A DNA stretch of 64,000 nt from assembly GCA_050013415.1 (NCBI GenBank), contig JBEKFH010000001.1:9810-73809 (forward strand), in the 5' to 3' direction. The translations under genes were made by a program, and so were the position numbers. The notes under the pieces were generated by a model. It worked only from the letters and a program-made list of their open reading frames with translations. It was not told where the DNA came from and searched no databases. Within the stretch, counting starts at the first letter, position 1; every line of letters begins with the position of its first letter. This document shows positions 52,320-61,219 of this stretch, in pieces. This DNA is from Palsa-506 sp050013415. GTDB taxonomy: Bacteria > Actinomycetota > Actinomycetes > Streptosporangiales > Streptosporangiaceae.

Positions 52320-52526
52320 CCGCGGGGCCGGCGCCGCAGGCAGCGGCATCCGGTTCCGGGGCGGGTTACCGGGCGCGTTCCCGGGGCGGATTCCCGGGGC
52401 CGTGAGCACATCTGGTCCCAGCGCCTCCAAAATTGGCTCAATAGCCCCCGAATCTGGTCCAACCAGCGGGGCGGCTGGGGCGTCCATAGGTACAGGCACG
52501 GCGGAGTCCCGGCACGGCGGAGTCCC
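52320..52526. repeat. Short tandem repeats downstream of the NRPS operon
   Basis: Between 52320 and 52410, several ccggggcgg/attc-type units recur imperfectly. At 52495-52510 and 52511-52526 the 16-mer ggcacggcggagtccc is duplicated exactly. No gene or clear terminator is seen in 52314-52563. Confidence 0.65.
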
Positions 52527-52563
52527 GCCGTGCGACGCAGCGAGGTTAAGGCGGTACGCGGCG

Positions 52564-53712
52564 ATGAAGATGCCGGCGATGAAGAAGTCACTGGGCCGGG
52601 TGGCGGCGCTGGCCGGCCTCCCCGTGCTGCTGCTGGCGCTCGGGGCGGGCCTTGGCGCGGGCAGCGCCGCAGCGCAGCCAGCGAGCGGGAACCCGCCGCC
52701 TCCGAAGGGGTTCGAGGCGGACTCGGCCAGCTTCGTGTCGGCGCAGACCGGGTTCGTGCTGGGCGCCCGCGGCTGCAGCAGGCTGCCGTGCCGGGCGCTG
52801 CTGGAGAAGACCGTCAACGGCGGCAGGACCTGGGCCAAGGTGCCCGCGCCCGCGGTCCAGCTCGTCCCGACGTACACCACCAGTCCGGCATCCGCGGTGA
52901 GCACGGTCCGGTTCGAGAACGCCAGCGACGGCTGGCTGCTGGGTCCCGCGCTGTGGGCCACCACCGACGGCGGCGCGACGTGGCACCGGATGTCGCTTCC
53001 GGGCGAGGTCATCGCGCTGGCCGCGTCCGACGGCGAGGTCTTCGCGGTGGCGCAGCCGGCCGACGGCGGCCTCTATCAGGCCAGGCTGTATGACAGCGGT
53101 GTCGGCACTACCACGTGGAACCTCGTTCCCGGCATCGCCCCGCAGAACGCGCTGACCGTGTTCGGTCATTCTGTCTGGGCCGGCGTTGCGTCCGGTGCGG
53201 ACGGGGGCCTGTGGACATCCGCCGACAGCGGCAAGCACTGGTCCGGCCTGCCGTTCCGCTGCCCCTCCGGCGTCATCTCCGCCAGCGCGGTGGCGGCCGC
53301 GTCGGCGGCCAGGGTCGCGATCGGGTGCTCCGACCAGGGATACCCGCAGCCCGGCCAGAGCATCAAGAAGGTCTACACGTCCGCCAACGGCGGGCGCACC
53401 TTCCACCTGGCGGGCTCGCCCCCGATAGCTGGCCAGGTCGGCACCCTGGCCATGCCGCCGGGACGCCCGCAGGTGATCACGATGTCGGCCGCCAGCGGCG
53501 CCACCTACCTGTACCGGTCCGCCGATGGCGGCGGGACCTGGGCGGCCACGGTGTACCTCGACGGCGGCCTGGACACCCGTGACCTGGCCTATGTCTCCCC
53601 CGCCACCGGTTACGTGATCCACTTCAGCGGCGGCCCGGTGATCGCCTACACCGATGGCCTGCTGAAGACCTCGGACGCCGGGGCGACCTGGACGGCCGTG
53701 CCCATCCCCTGA
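52564..53712 (+). CDS. Secreted BNR/Asp-box-type beta-propeller protein
   Basis: 382 residues with a Sec signal peptide (MKKSLGRVAALAGLPVLLLA, cleavage near AAAQPA). The mature part has recurring Asp-box-like motifs: TVNGGRTWAK, TTDGGATWHR, TSADSGKHWSG, TSANGGRTFHL, RSADGGGTWAA and TSDAGATWTA, typical of sialidase/YCF48-like propellers. It is exported; ligand and function are unknown. An upstream frame without a ribosome site could extend it but would bury the signal peptide, so ATG 52564 is chosen. Probably not part of the NRPS pathway. Confidence 0.83.
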   Translation: MKMPAMKKSLGRVAALAGLPVLLLALGAGLGAGSAAAQPASGNPPPPKGFEADSASFVSAQTGFVLGARGCSRLPCRALLEKTVNGGRTWAKVPAPAVQLVPTYTTSPASAVSTVRFENASDGWLLGPALWATTDGGATWHRMSLPGEVIALAASDGEVFAVAQPADGGLYQARLYDSGVGTTTWNLVPGIAPQNALTVFGHSVWAGVASGADGGLWTSADSGKHWSGLPFRCPSGVISASAVAAASAARVAIGCSDQGYPQPGQSIKKVYTSANGGRTFHLAGSPPIAGQVGTLAMPPGRPQVITMSAASGATYLYRSADGGGTWAATVYLDGGLDTRDLAYVSPATGYVIHFSGGPVIAYTDGLLKTSDAGATWTAVPIP

Positions 53713-53752
53713 CCCGGTCCGAGCCCCGGGCCGGCGGCTGCCGCGGTGCGCG

Positions 53753-53778
53753 GAACGATCGACCACTGGGGATCGTTC
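53753..53778. terminator. Hairpin between convergent genes
   Basis: gaacgatc (53753-53760) and gatcgttc (53771-53778) form a perfect 8-bp stem around a 10-base loop. It lies between the convergent genes ending at 53712 and 53819. There is no T-tract, so it could be a bidirectional factor-assisted terminator. Confidence 0.45.
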
Positions 53779-53818
53779 ATCGGGGACGGCAGCACCGAAA
53801 GCAGCGAGAGCCCGGCGC

Positions 53819-55195
53819 TCAATCTGGTGGTGAGTAGGCGTAGAGGGTGCCGCCCGAGGCGAAGTAGAGCGTCCCGACTGCCACGGCTGATGAGTCCTGG
53901 ATCTCCCCGGTGGTAGCGGCGGAGAAGATCTGGGCCCCGCTTGCCAGGCTGTACCCGTATTCATGGTCAGTGAGGTCGCCGACGAACAGCACCTGGTTGC
54001 CGGGGCCGCCGGAGACCGCAGGGGAGGCCTGGATCGTCCCGCCCGGCTTGGCGTGCCAGATAACGGCGCCGGTCGTGGCGTTGAACGCGAACACCGACCC
54101 GGCGAAGCCCACCACAAGGGTGTTACCGCTCAGCGCCGCCTCAGAGACGGCGAGGGAGTTCGTGCTGCCGGCGCCCAGGGTGTAGGACCAGATTTGCGTG
54201 CCGGTGAGCAGGTTGAGCGCGTATTCGACGCCGTCCTTGCCGTCGATGTACACGACGCCGTCGGCGAAGCCGTTGCCGCCGGGCGCACTGATGGTGGGGC
54301 CGGCTCCGACGTCCTGGTCCGTGCCGGTCTGCACCGTCTGGAAACGCCAGAGCCGGGCGCCGGTGACGGCGTTGAGAGCGTAAACGGCGCCGTCGGGGTT
54401 GCTGGTGCCGAACACGACGGCCCAGGTGCCGCTGCTGTCCTGGGCGAGCGCGGGCTCGTCCCAGACGCCGGTCATCGTGCCGTTCGTCCCTTTGTTCGCC
54501 CAGTTGTCGTACGCCCATCGTTCCTTGCAGTTTCCGGCGGTGTTGCCAACGCCGGTGATAGCCCACATGTGGCCGGCGTTTTGCGCTTCGGTCGGCGAGG
54601 AGACCCCGGCGTCGCCGAAGAACACGGTCGGGCCCGTCCCGTCGACGCTGCCGACCACGGGCGAGGAGAAGATGCGGCCAGGTTTCTTGGCCGGCGGCAT
54701 GACGGGCACGGTGAAGGTGCACTGCACGGCCCCGGTGGCCGCGTCAAGCGCCTCAAGGTTTCCGTCGTTGTTTCCGAAGTACACGGTGTTGCCGTACACG
54801 GCGGGCGATGAGAACACGTCGGGAGTCACCGACCGCCGCCAGACCAGCGTCCCGGTCGAGGCGTTGAACGCCGACACGACCCCCGTGTAGGTCACGTAAT
54901 AGACGATCGTCTCTTTCAGCGCAGCGTTATAAGCGACGGCCGGCGACGGCTGATCGGATGCGGTGCCCAGCGGCTGTGACCACCGCTTGGCCAGGCCTGG
55001 CGCCGTCGATGCCCCGATGGCGGTGTCAGACGACACCCCGGAATGCAGCGGATCATGACCGAACATCGGCCAGTAGTCGCTGGCGGCAACCGCGCGAGAA
55101 GCCGCCCCTGCCGTGCTGACCGGCCCCAGCATCGCAGCGCTGACAAGGACCGCCACCACAAATAAGGCCGGTGAGTACCTGAGCCGACGATGCAT
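53819..55195 (-). CDS. Secreted PQQ-like (BamB/quinoprotein-type) beta-propeller protein
   Basis: 458 residues from ATG 55195 (a TTG lies 6 bp upstream). An Arg-rich n-region and hydrophobic stretch (ALFVVAVLVSAAML) form a signal peptide. The mature protein has tryptophan-docking propeller repeats: VSAFNASTGTLVWRRS, LEALDAATGAVQC, VYALNAVTGARLWRF, EYALNLLTGTQIWSY and VFAFNATTGAVIWHA. A WPMFGHDPLHSG motif opens the domain, as in many actinobacterial PQQ-like proteins. Not obviously part of the NRPS cluster; function unknown. Confidence 0.84.
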   Translation of the reverse strand: MHRRLRYSPALFVVAVLVSAAMLGPVSTAGAASRAVAASDYWPMFGHDPLHSGVSSDTAIGASTAPGLAKRWSQPLGTASDQPSPAVAYNAALKETIVYYVTYTGVVSAFNASTGTLVWRRSVTPDVFSSPAVYGNTVYFGNNDGNLEALDAATGAVQCTFTVPVMPPAKKPGRIFSSPVVGSVDGTGPTVFFGDAGVSSPTEAQNAGHMWAITGVGNTAGNCKERWAYDNWANKGTNGTMTGVWDEPALAQDSSGTWAVVFGTSNPDGAVYALNAVTGARLWRFQTVQTGTDQDVGAGPTISAPGGNGFADGVVYIDGKDGVEYALNLLTGTQIWSYTLGAGSTNSLAVSEAALSGNTLVVGFAGSVFAFNATTGAVIWHAKPGGTIQASPAVSGGPGNQVLFVGDLTDHEYGYSLASGAQIFSAATTGEIQDSSAVAVGTLYFASGGTLYAYSPPD

Positions 55196-55331
55196 ATCCA
55201 AGCCCCCGATCCGTATCGGCTATTTCAGATTTCTTCGCACCATAGCTCCCTGGATGCCGGGGGTCCACCCTCGCGGGATTGCCGTTGGCGGGACGGTGGG
55301 CCGGGAACTGCGACAGCGAGGCATCACCTGC

Positions 55332-55354
55332 TAGTCTTCTAGAACACTAGAAGA
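55332..55354 (+). promoter_or_regulatory. Palindromic operator overlapping a -10, upstream of trpB
   Basis: tcttctag (55335-55342), four bases, ctagaaga (55347-55354) form a perfect inverted repeat. A -10-like tagtct (55332-55337) overlaps its left arm, and ctgcga lies 18 bp further upstream. Overlap of operator and promoter implies repression. The obvious candidate is the GntR/UTRA protein encoded as third gene of the same operon. Confidence 0.7.
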
Positions 55355-55368
55355 GGAGAAACGGAGCG

Positions 55369-56637
55369 ATGATGGCCGGACGATTTCAGAACGCCGCAGT
55401 CGCCGCGGTACCGGATGTCACGCCCGCCAGCGCGCCGGACGCCGCGGTGACGAGCCAGCCGTGGGCGATGGGCGATCCGGGGCCACGCGGCCGGTTCGGG
55501 TCATTCGGCGGGCGTTTCGTCCCCGAGGCGCTCGTGCCGGCGTGCGAGCAGCTCGAGGCGGCTTTCCGGGCGGCCTGGGCCGATGCGGGCTTCCGGGCCG
55601 GGCTGGCGGGCATGCTGCGCTCCTACGCTGGCCGGCCGACCCCGGTCACCGAGGCGGCCCGCCTGTCCGAGGCGCTGGGCGTGCGGGTGCTGCTCAAGCG
55701 CGAGGATCTCGCCCACACCGGCAGCCACAAGATCAACAACGCGCTGGGCCAGGGGCTGCTGGCCCAGCGGATCGGCAAGGCCGCGCTAGTCGCGGAGACG
55801 GGCGCGGGCCAGCACGGGGTCGCAACGGCGACAGTAGCCGCGCACCTGGGCCTGGGCTGCACGGTGTACATGGGGGCGAAGGACATCGCGCGGCAGGAAC
55901 TCAACGTGTTCCGGATGGAACTGCTCGGGGCGGCCGTGGTGCCCGTTACCTCGGGGGCGCGCACGCTCAAGGACGCGACCAGCGAGGCGCTGCGGCACTG
56001 GGTCACCACGGTGGATTCCACGCACTACTGCATCGGGTCGGTGCTGGGCCCGCACCCGTACCCCTGGCTGGTGCGGGAGTTCCAGCGGGTGATCGGGGAC
56101 GAGGCGCGCGCCCAGTGCGCGGAACTTCTCTCCGGGGCCGGGCCGGACGTCGTCGTCGCATGCGTGGGCGGCGGGTCGAACGCGGCCGGGACATTCGCCG
56201 GCTTCGTCGCCACCCCGGCCCGGCTGGTCGGCGTCGAGGCCGCGGGCGGGGCGGCGGTGACGAACGGCCGCCCTGGCGTGCTGCACGGCTCCCTGTCGTC
56301 CTTCCTGCAGGACGAGGACGGCCAGATCGCCGAGGCGCGCTCCGTTTCCGCCGGGCTCGACTACCCCGGCGTCGGCCCGGAGCATGCCTGGCTGGCCGAG
56401 TCCGGGCGCGCCGAGTACCACACCGCGACCGACGAGGAGGCCGTGGCCGCGGCCGGGTTGTGCGCCAGGACCGAGGGCATCCTGCCCGCGCTCGAGTCAG
56501 CTCACGCCCTGGCCTGGGTGCACCGCGCCGCCCGCGCCGGGGACGTGGCCGGCGGCGCGACAGTGCTGATCACCATGTCCGGCCGCGGCGACAAGGACGC
56601 CGCCTGCCTGAAGGAGCTCGTCCGTGGCCGCCGTTGA
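55369..56637 (+). CDS. trpB: Tryptophan synthase beta subunit
   Basis: 422 residues. Joins indole and serine to make tryptophan with PLP. GRFGSFGGRFVPEALVPA, the PLP-lysine motif KREDLAHTGSHKINNALGQ (Lys121), AETGAGQHGVATATV (catalytic Glu) and CVGGGSNAAGTF (phosphate binding) are all intact; this is the canonical TrpB1 type that pairs with TrpA. The N-terminus is ~20 residues longer than usual. Ribosome sites gaggag and cggag precede ATG 55369. It is followed by trpA (14-bp overlap) and a GntR gene, without trpC or other trp genes, so this may be an accessory copy. Confidence 0.94.
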   Translation: MMAGRFQNAAVAAVPDVTPASAPDAAVTSQPWAMGDPGPRGRFGSFGGRFVPEALVPACEQLEAAFRAAWADAGFRAGLAGMLRSYAGRPTPVTEAARLSEALGVRVLLKREDLAHTGSHKINNALGQGLLAQRIGKAALVAETGAGQHGVATATVAAHLGLGCTVYMGAKDIARQELNVFRMELLGAAVVPVTSGARTLKDATSEALRHWVTTVDSTHYCIGSVLGPHPYPWLVREFQRVIGDEARAQCAELLSGAGPDVVVACVGGGSNAAGTFAGFVATPARLVGVEAAGGAAVTNGRPGVLHGSLSSFLQDEDGQIAEARSVSAGLDYPGVGPEHAWLAESGRAEYHTATDEEAVAAAGLCARTEGILPALESAHALAWVHRAARAGDVAGGATVLITMSGRGDKDAACLKELVRGRR

Positions 56638-57409
56638 GACCGCGCTGCGCCGCGCCCGCGCCGCCGGCCGGCCCAGCCTCGTCACCTACGTCACCGGCGG
56701 GATCCGCGAGGACTGGACGGACCTGCTGGCCGCCATGATCGAGGCCGGCGCCGACGCGGTCGAGATCGGCCTGCCGTTCTCCGACCCCATGCTGGACGGC
56801 CGCACCATCCAGCAGGCCTCGGCCGCCGCCATCAGCCGCGGAGCGACCACGGCCAGCATCCTCGGCCAGCTCAGCGCGGCCGCCGGCGGCGTCCCGCTGA
56901 TCGCGATGACCTACGCAAACCACGCCTACTCCCGCGGCCTGCCCGCGTTCTGCCGCCAGCTCGCGGACGCGGGGCTCGGCGGGGTGATCATCCCCGACCT
57001 GCCCGCGGCCGAGGCCGACGACTACCTTGAGGCCGCCGGACAGGCAGGCCTGGACGCCACCTTGATGGTGGCCCCCGTCACCGGGCAGGAGCAGGTCAAG
57101 GCCATCGCCGTGCGCACGCGCGGTTTCCTGTATGTCATGAGCGTCATGGCCACCACGGGAAACTCCCGCGTGAGCGGCGACACCGCCGGCTGGGCGGTCG
57201 CCGCCCGCGCCCGCCGCCACAGCCCCCGGCCGGTGCTGATCGGCTTCGGCATTGACACCCCCGGCCGGGCCGCCGCCGCGGCCCGGCACGCCGACGGCGT
57301 CATCGTCGCCTCCGCGCTGATGCGCCGCGTCCTGGACGGCGCCAGCAGCGGCTGCATCGGCCGCGACGTGGCCGCGCTGCGCACCGCGCTCGACCAGGCC
57401 CGCCCGTGA
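56624..57409 (+). CDS. trpA: Tryptophan synthase alpha subunit
   Basis: 261 residues, TIM barrel that cleaves indole-3-glycerol phosphate. Catalytic Glu47 in EIGLPFSDP and Asp58 in MLDG match Glu49 and Asp60 of the enteric enzyme with the same spacing. VIIPDLPAAEADDY and the GFGIDTPGRA phosphate site are present. The GTG start overlaps trpB by 14 bp, and the stop overlaps the GntR start (GTGA). The complete active site suggests a working alpha-beta synthase. Confidence 0.93.
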   Translation: MAAVETALRRARAAGRPSLVTYVTGGIREDWTDLLAAMIEAGADAVEIGLPFSDPMLDGRTIQQASAAAISRGATTASILGQLSAAAGGVPLIAMTYANHAYSRGLPAFCRQLADAGLGGVIIPDLPAAEADDYLEAAGQAGLDATLMVAPVTGQEQVKAIAVRTRGFLYVMSVMATTGNSRVSGDTAGWAVAARARRHSPRPVLIGFGIDTPGRAAAAARHADGVIVASALMRRVLDGASSGCIGRDVAALRTALDQARP

Positions 57410-58167
57410 GCACGGCCCGCCGGACGGCTGATGACCGGCAGCCCAAGTACCTGCGCATCCACGGCGCCCTGCGGGACCGGATCACCAGCGGCCGTTGGCC
57501 CGCTGGCAGTCCGCTGCCCTCCCAGCGCGAGCTGGCCGGCGAGTTCGGCGTCAGCATCATGACCCTTCGGCAGGCACTCCAGCTGCTCGCCGACGACGGG
57601 CTCATCGACGCCCGCCACGGCAGCGGCACCTACGTGGCCTCCCGGTACGCCTACGGCCTCGGTCACCTGCGCAGCTTCGCCGCCGACCTCGCCGCCCAGG
57701 GCGCGCGGATCACCACCCGGCTGCTCGCCGCGGACACCGTCGCGGCGCCGGACGATGTCGGCGCCCGCCTCGCCGCGGCCGGCCGGGTCCTCCGGCTGCG
57801 CCGCCTGCGGCTGGCCGACGGCCGGCCGGTCATCGTCCAGACGTCCTATCTCCCGGCGCGGCTGGCCGCGGCCCTGGATCCCGCCGACCTCTGCCGCCGG
57901 GGGCTGTACACCGTCCTGGCCGAGCATGGCCGCGCGATCGGCCGGACCAGCGAGACCATCACCCCCGCGGCCCTGAGCGCCCGCGACGCTCATGACCTCG
58001 ACCGGGCCGAGGCCAGCCCGGCGCTGCTCAGCCACCAGGTCAGCTTCACCACGGCCGGCCTCCCCGTCGTCGACGACCACGCGCTGCTGGCCGGCGACAG
58101 CGTGGCCATCACCGCGAACCGCGCCGCCGGCCACCTCGACGTCCGCTACACGCTCGCCACCCGCTGA
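57406..58167 (+). CDS. GntR-family (HutC/UTRA) transcriptional regulator
   Basis: 253 residues. N-terminal winged helix: YLRIHGALRDRITSGRWPAGSPLPSQRELAGEFGVSIMTLRQALQLL, then DGLIDARHGSGTYV. C-terminal UTRA effector domain: RLRRLRLADGRPVIVQTSYLP and a Tyr/Thr-rich C-terminus. It is translationally coupled to trpA by GTGA, so it is part of the trp operon and probably autoregulates it through the palindrome at 55335-55354. A GntR repressor for trpBA is unusual; a tryptophan-pathway metabolite is the plausible effector (inference). Confidence 0.88.
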   Translation: MSTARRTADDRQPKYLRIHGALRDRITSGRWPAGSPLPSQRELAGEFGVSIMTLRQALQLLADDGLIDARHGSGTYVASRYAYGLGHLRSFAADLAAQGARITTRLLAADTVAAPDDVGARLAAAGRVLRLRRLRLADGRPVIVQTSYLPARLAAALDPADLCRRGLYTVLAEHGRAIGRTSETITPAALSARDAHDLDRAEASPALLSHQVSFTTAGLPVVDDHALLAGDSVAITANRAAGHLDVRYTLATR

Positions 58168-58176
58168 GGCCGCGCG

Positions 58177-58851
58177 TCATGGCGTCAGCCCGAAGGGCGG
58201 GTACCGATCCGTGACCAGGGTGAACGCGTAGGCGACGACGCGGTTGTTCCAGCGGAAGACGCCTTCGACGAAGGTGAAGATGCCGCGCGGGTACCGGCCG
58301 GTGAACAAGATGGCAAACCAGGCCACGATCACTGCGAGGAACGCGGCGATATCCAGGAAGAGCAGCACGATGTAATGCGGGATGGCCAGCAGCCATTTGA
58401 CCAGCGGCAGCCACCGGTTGAGGTCGGCAGCTGCGTCCGGATAGGCGTAGTCCAGCTCGACCCACTGGTGCTCGTCAGTGGACGGGTAGCTGTCATTCAT
58501 CAGGGCCAGGTAGGTTCCGACCCGGTTGCCGAACCGCTGCAGCTCGATATTCCAGTCGAACCACCACCGGGGATACTTCTGCCTGAACAAGATCATCAGC
58601 AGCGGGGCGAGGAACAGCAGTCCGCCCGCGGTCACGCCCCCGTGGATCATGGTGCTCTCGTGGATCATGCTGGAGTGGCGGCTTCCCGTCGCCTGCCCGG
58701 TTCCGCCCCACAGGGTATCGAGCACGATCAGGATCGGGATGCTCACGAAGATACGGAAGAACGACGTCAGCCGGTTAAGCGGCCTGTCCGGGTAATCGAC
58801 GGCGAAGTGAACCGGATACTCAGCTGGATTCGGACTCTGATCCGCGGTCAT
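58177..58851 (-). CDS. DUF4389 membrane protein
   Basis: 224 residues with three or more hydrophobic segments: FFRIFVSIPILIVLDTLW, GGLLFLAPLLMILFRQKYP and PHYIVLLFLDIAAFLAVIVAWFAIL-type. RWWFDWNIELQRFGNRVGTYLALM and FTGRYPRGIFTFVEGVFRW are hallmarks of DUF4389, a family often seen in actinobacteria. Strong aggagga ribosome site. It converges with the GntR gene, 9 bp apart. Function unknown. Confidence 0.83.
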   Translation of the reverse strand: MTADQSPNPAEYPVHFAVDYPDRPLNRLTSFFRIFVSIPILIVLDTLWGGTGQATGSRHSSMIHESTMIHGGVTAGGLLFLAPLLMILFRQKYPRWWFDWNIELQRFGNRVGTYLALMNDSYPSTDEHQWVELDYAYPDAAADLNRWLPLVKWLLAIPHYIVLLFLDIAAFLAVIVAWFAILFTGRYPRGIFTFVEGVFRWNNRVVAYAFTLVTDRYPPFGLTP

Positions 58852-58955
58852 GTTGTTCTCCTCCTGGCCAGTTCCGGTACGTCAAGCATGTCGCTCCAGA
58901 CGTTAGCGTCTTCCTGCTGGCCAGGAGGATTGCGACGCTGGTGAATGGTCGCCAG

Positions 58956-60971
58956 TTAAGGCGCGGGAAGGGCGGGGCTGCTGTCAGCTGCCATGCCCAG
59001 GCCGGTGTCGCGGCTGCCGGAATTCGTCGGGGTGTAGTACCACAGGTCGTTGTTGTTGGCCTGGAACGCTGCCTCGGGGCTGCCGCTGGCGGACGCCGTG
59101 ATGGCGGGGCTGCTGGCGGCGTCCATGCCCAGGCCGGTGTCACGGCTGCCGGAGTTCGTCGGGGTATAGAGCCACAGGTGGAAGTTGGTGGCCTGGAACG
59201 CTATCTCGTAGCCGCCGCCGGGCAGGGACACGATGGCGGGGCTGCTTTCGATATCCATGCCCAGGCCGGTGTCACGGCTGCCGGAGTTCGTCGGGGTGTA
59301 GTACCACAGGTGGTTGTTGTTGGCCTGGAACGCTATCTCGGGACTCCCGCTGGAGGTGGCCGTGATGGCGGGACTGGTGTCGGCGTCCATGCCCAGGCCG
59401 GTGTCACGGTTGCCGGAATTCGTCGGGGTGTAGTACCACAGGTGGTTGTTGTTGGCCTGGAACGCCACCTCGTAGCTGCCGCCGGATATGGCCGTGATGG
59501 CCGGGCTGGTTTCGGGGTCCATCCCCAGGCCGGTGTTGCTGCTGCTGCCGGTGCTGGGGTTGTACAGCCACAGGATGCGGGTATTGGCCTGGAACGCTAT
59601 CTCGTAGCCGCCGCCGGACAGGGACACGATGGCCGGGCTGGTGCCGGCTTCCATGCCCAGGCCGGTGTCCCGGCTGGCGCCGGTGCCGGGGTCATAGAGC
59701 CACAAGTGATTGTTCGTGCCCTGGAACGCCACCTCGCCGCTGGCCGCGATGGAGGGGCCGGTGTCGCCGGCCATGCCCAGGCCGGTGTCACGGTTGCCGG
59801 AGTTGGCCGGGGTGTCGTACCACAGGTGATCGTTGTTGGCCTGGAACGCTATCTGGTAGCCGCCGCCGGGCGACACGTAAATATAGTGCTCCCCGCTGCC
59901 CCAGATACTCGCCGCCCAGGATGCGGGCGAGATGTTGTTGACCTGCTGGACGGAGATGTTCGTCGTCCCCGCGAAGTCGCCGTTGACCAGGTCCAGCGTT
60001 CCGTTCGCATTGACTCCGACAACGATCCCGACGTGATCCGCGTACGTCGAGTTCGGTACCGTGTCGGACGCGGGGTAGAGGACGATGGCGTCCCCGACCT
60101 GGGGTGTGCCCGAGTCGAACGAGGGATGCTGGCCCTGGTCGAGCGCCCACGCATAGAAACTGGCCGAACTGGGGGTCAGCGCGCTCAGGTCCGCCGTGAC
60201 CCCGCCCTGCTCCCATACCCACTTGGTGAAGTCAGCGCACCATTCCTCGTTCCTGTCCTGGACCTTGAACTTGGGATCGGTGCCGCACCCAGAACTGCTC
60301 GCCCCGACGCCGACCAGCGCAGTGAACGGATTGCAGTCGAAACTGAAGCTCGTGCTTGCGGGAGTGTCGGCCACGCCAACGTTCTGCTGCGCTATCTCGG
60401 CGATTGTCTGGGGGTCGACCGCCCCGGGGATACCGGGGGCGGCGACGCGCCTGGGCCGCGCGGCGTTGCCGCTGATCCCGCCGCAGTCCGAACTGCTGGC
60501 ATCCCATGAGCTGCGCACGGCAGCGGGCAGGCTGGCCGAGCATGAGACCGGCTGGCTGCCGTATCCGGCCATCCTCCACCGGGAGGTCTCGCGCCTGCTG
60601 AACACGCCGATGCTGCCGCCGTCCTGGAAGCCGAGCAGCACCCTGGCGCTGGCGCGATCCGACGGCAGGAAACTGGCCGTGGCCCAGTAAGTCCTGGTCG
60701 CTCTTACATAGGCGGTTCGCACGCTGCCCGGCCGCACGCCCGACACGTCTCCCGCCGGGATGTGCCGGAACGAGGCGTATGCGGCGACCAGGGCGCGGGC
60801 AGTCCGCGACGCGACCTCGGTTCCTTGCGCACGATCAGTGCCGTGCGCACGCGAATGCTGACCGGGAGCGGCCGCTCCCGTGGGGCTGACCGAGGCAACC
60901 GCCGCTGGCCCGCTGCCCACCACAGCTACCAGCACCGCCACCGGAATCCATGATCGGATTATTCTCCGCAT
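58956..60971 (-). CDS. Secreted CHAP-type amidase/peptidase with seven FQANN propeller repeats
   Basis: 671 residues from ATG 60971 (gaaggg upstream; ATG 60989 also possible). A signal peptide (MRRIIRSWIPVAVLVAVVG) is followed by a variable region, then a CHAP-like domain with nucleophile Cys in NEEWCADFTKWVW, His in YADHVGIVVGV and LVNGDFAG. The C-terminal ~300 residues hold seven repeats of ~43 residues of the form AFQANNNHLWYYTP...RDTGLGMD...SPAI. Seven units fit a closed seven-bladed propeller that may bind glycans or cell wall, targeting a peptidoglycan amidase. Several repeats are nearly identical in DNA, indicating recent amplification. A fragment of the same repeat lies at 20797-21132. 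Confidence 0.8.
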   Translation of the reverse strand: MRRIIRSWIPVAVLVAVVGSGPAAVASVSPTGAAAPGQHSRAHGTDRAQGTEVASRTARALVAAYASFRHIPAGDVSGVRPGSVRTAYVRATRTYWATASFLPSDRASARVLLGFQDGGSIGVFSRRETSRWRMAGYGSQPVSCSASLPAAVRSSWDASSSDCGGISGNAARPRRVAAPGIPGAVDPQTIAEIAQQNVGVADTPASTSFSFDCNPFTALVGVGASSSGCGTDPKFKVQDRNEEWCADFTKWVWEQGGVTADLSALTPSSASFYAWALDQGQHPSFDSGTPQVGDAIVLYPASDTVPNSTYADHVGIVVGVNANGTLDLVNGDFAGTTNISVQQVNNISPASWAASIWGSGEHYIYVSPGGGYQIAFQANNDHLWYDTPANSGNRDTGLGMAGDTGPSIAASGEVAFQGTNNHLWLYDPGTGASRDTGLGMEAGTSPAIVSLSGGGYEIAFQANTRILWLYNPSTGSSSNTGLGMDPETSPAITAISGGSYEVAFQANNNHLWYYTPTNSGNRDTGLGMDADTSPAITATSSGSPEIAFQANNNHLWYYTPTNSGSRDTGLGMDIESSPAIVSLPGGGYEIAFQATNFHLWLYTPTNSGSRDTGLGMDAASSPAITASASGSPEAAFQANNNDLWYYTPTNSGSRDTGLGMAADSSPALPAP
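58975..59850 (-). repeat. Seven tandem ~130-bp coding repeats
   Basis: The stretch encoding the propeller contains about seven units of ~126-135 bp. Segments such as aggccggtgtcacggctgcc and caggtggttgttgttggcct recur unchanged in several units. This is homogenised or recently duplicated coding DNA. Confidence 0.85.
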
Positions 60972-61219
60972 CCCGACCGCACCCTTCATAGCGCTACCCG
61001 AACTCACCATCAATGACGCCGGGACATCCGCCAGCACTGACCTGGCACATTCCGGGCATGAACTATTGCCGGGGCGTGCATTACCAACCAGCCTGGCGTT
61101 CTGATGTATTTGCGCTGGCACTTTCCCGACACGGATGTGATGCTAATGACGCATGATGGCCGCGCACCAGGAAATTTAACCGGAATTCTGACCGGCAGCT
61201 TTGCCCGGCTGCCTGGTGG

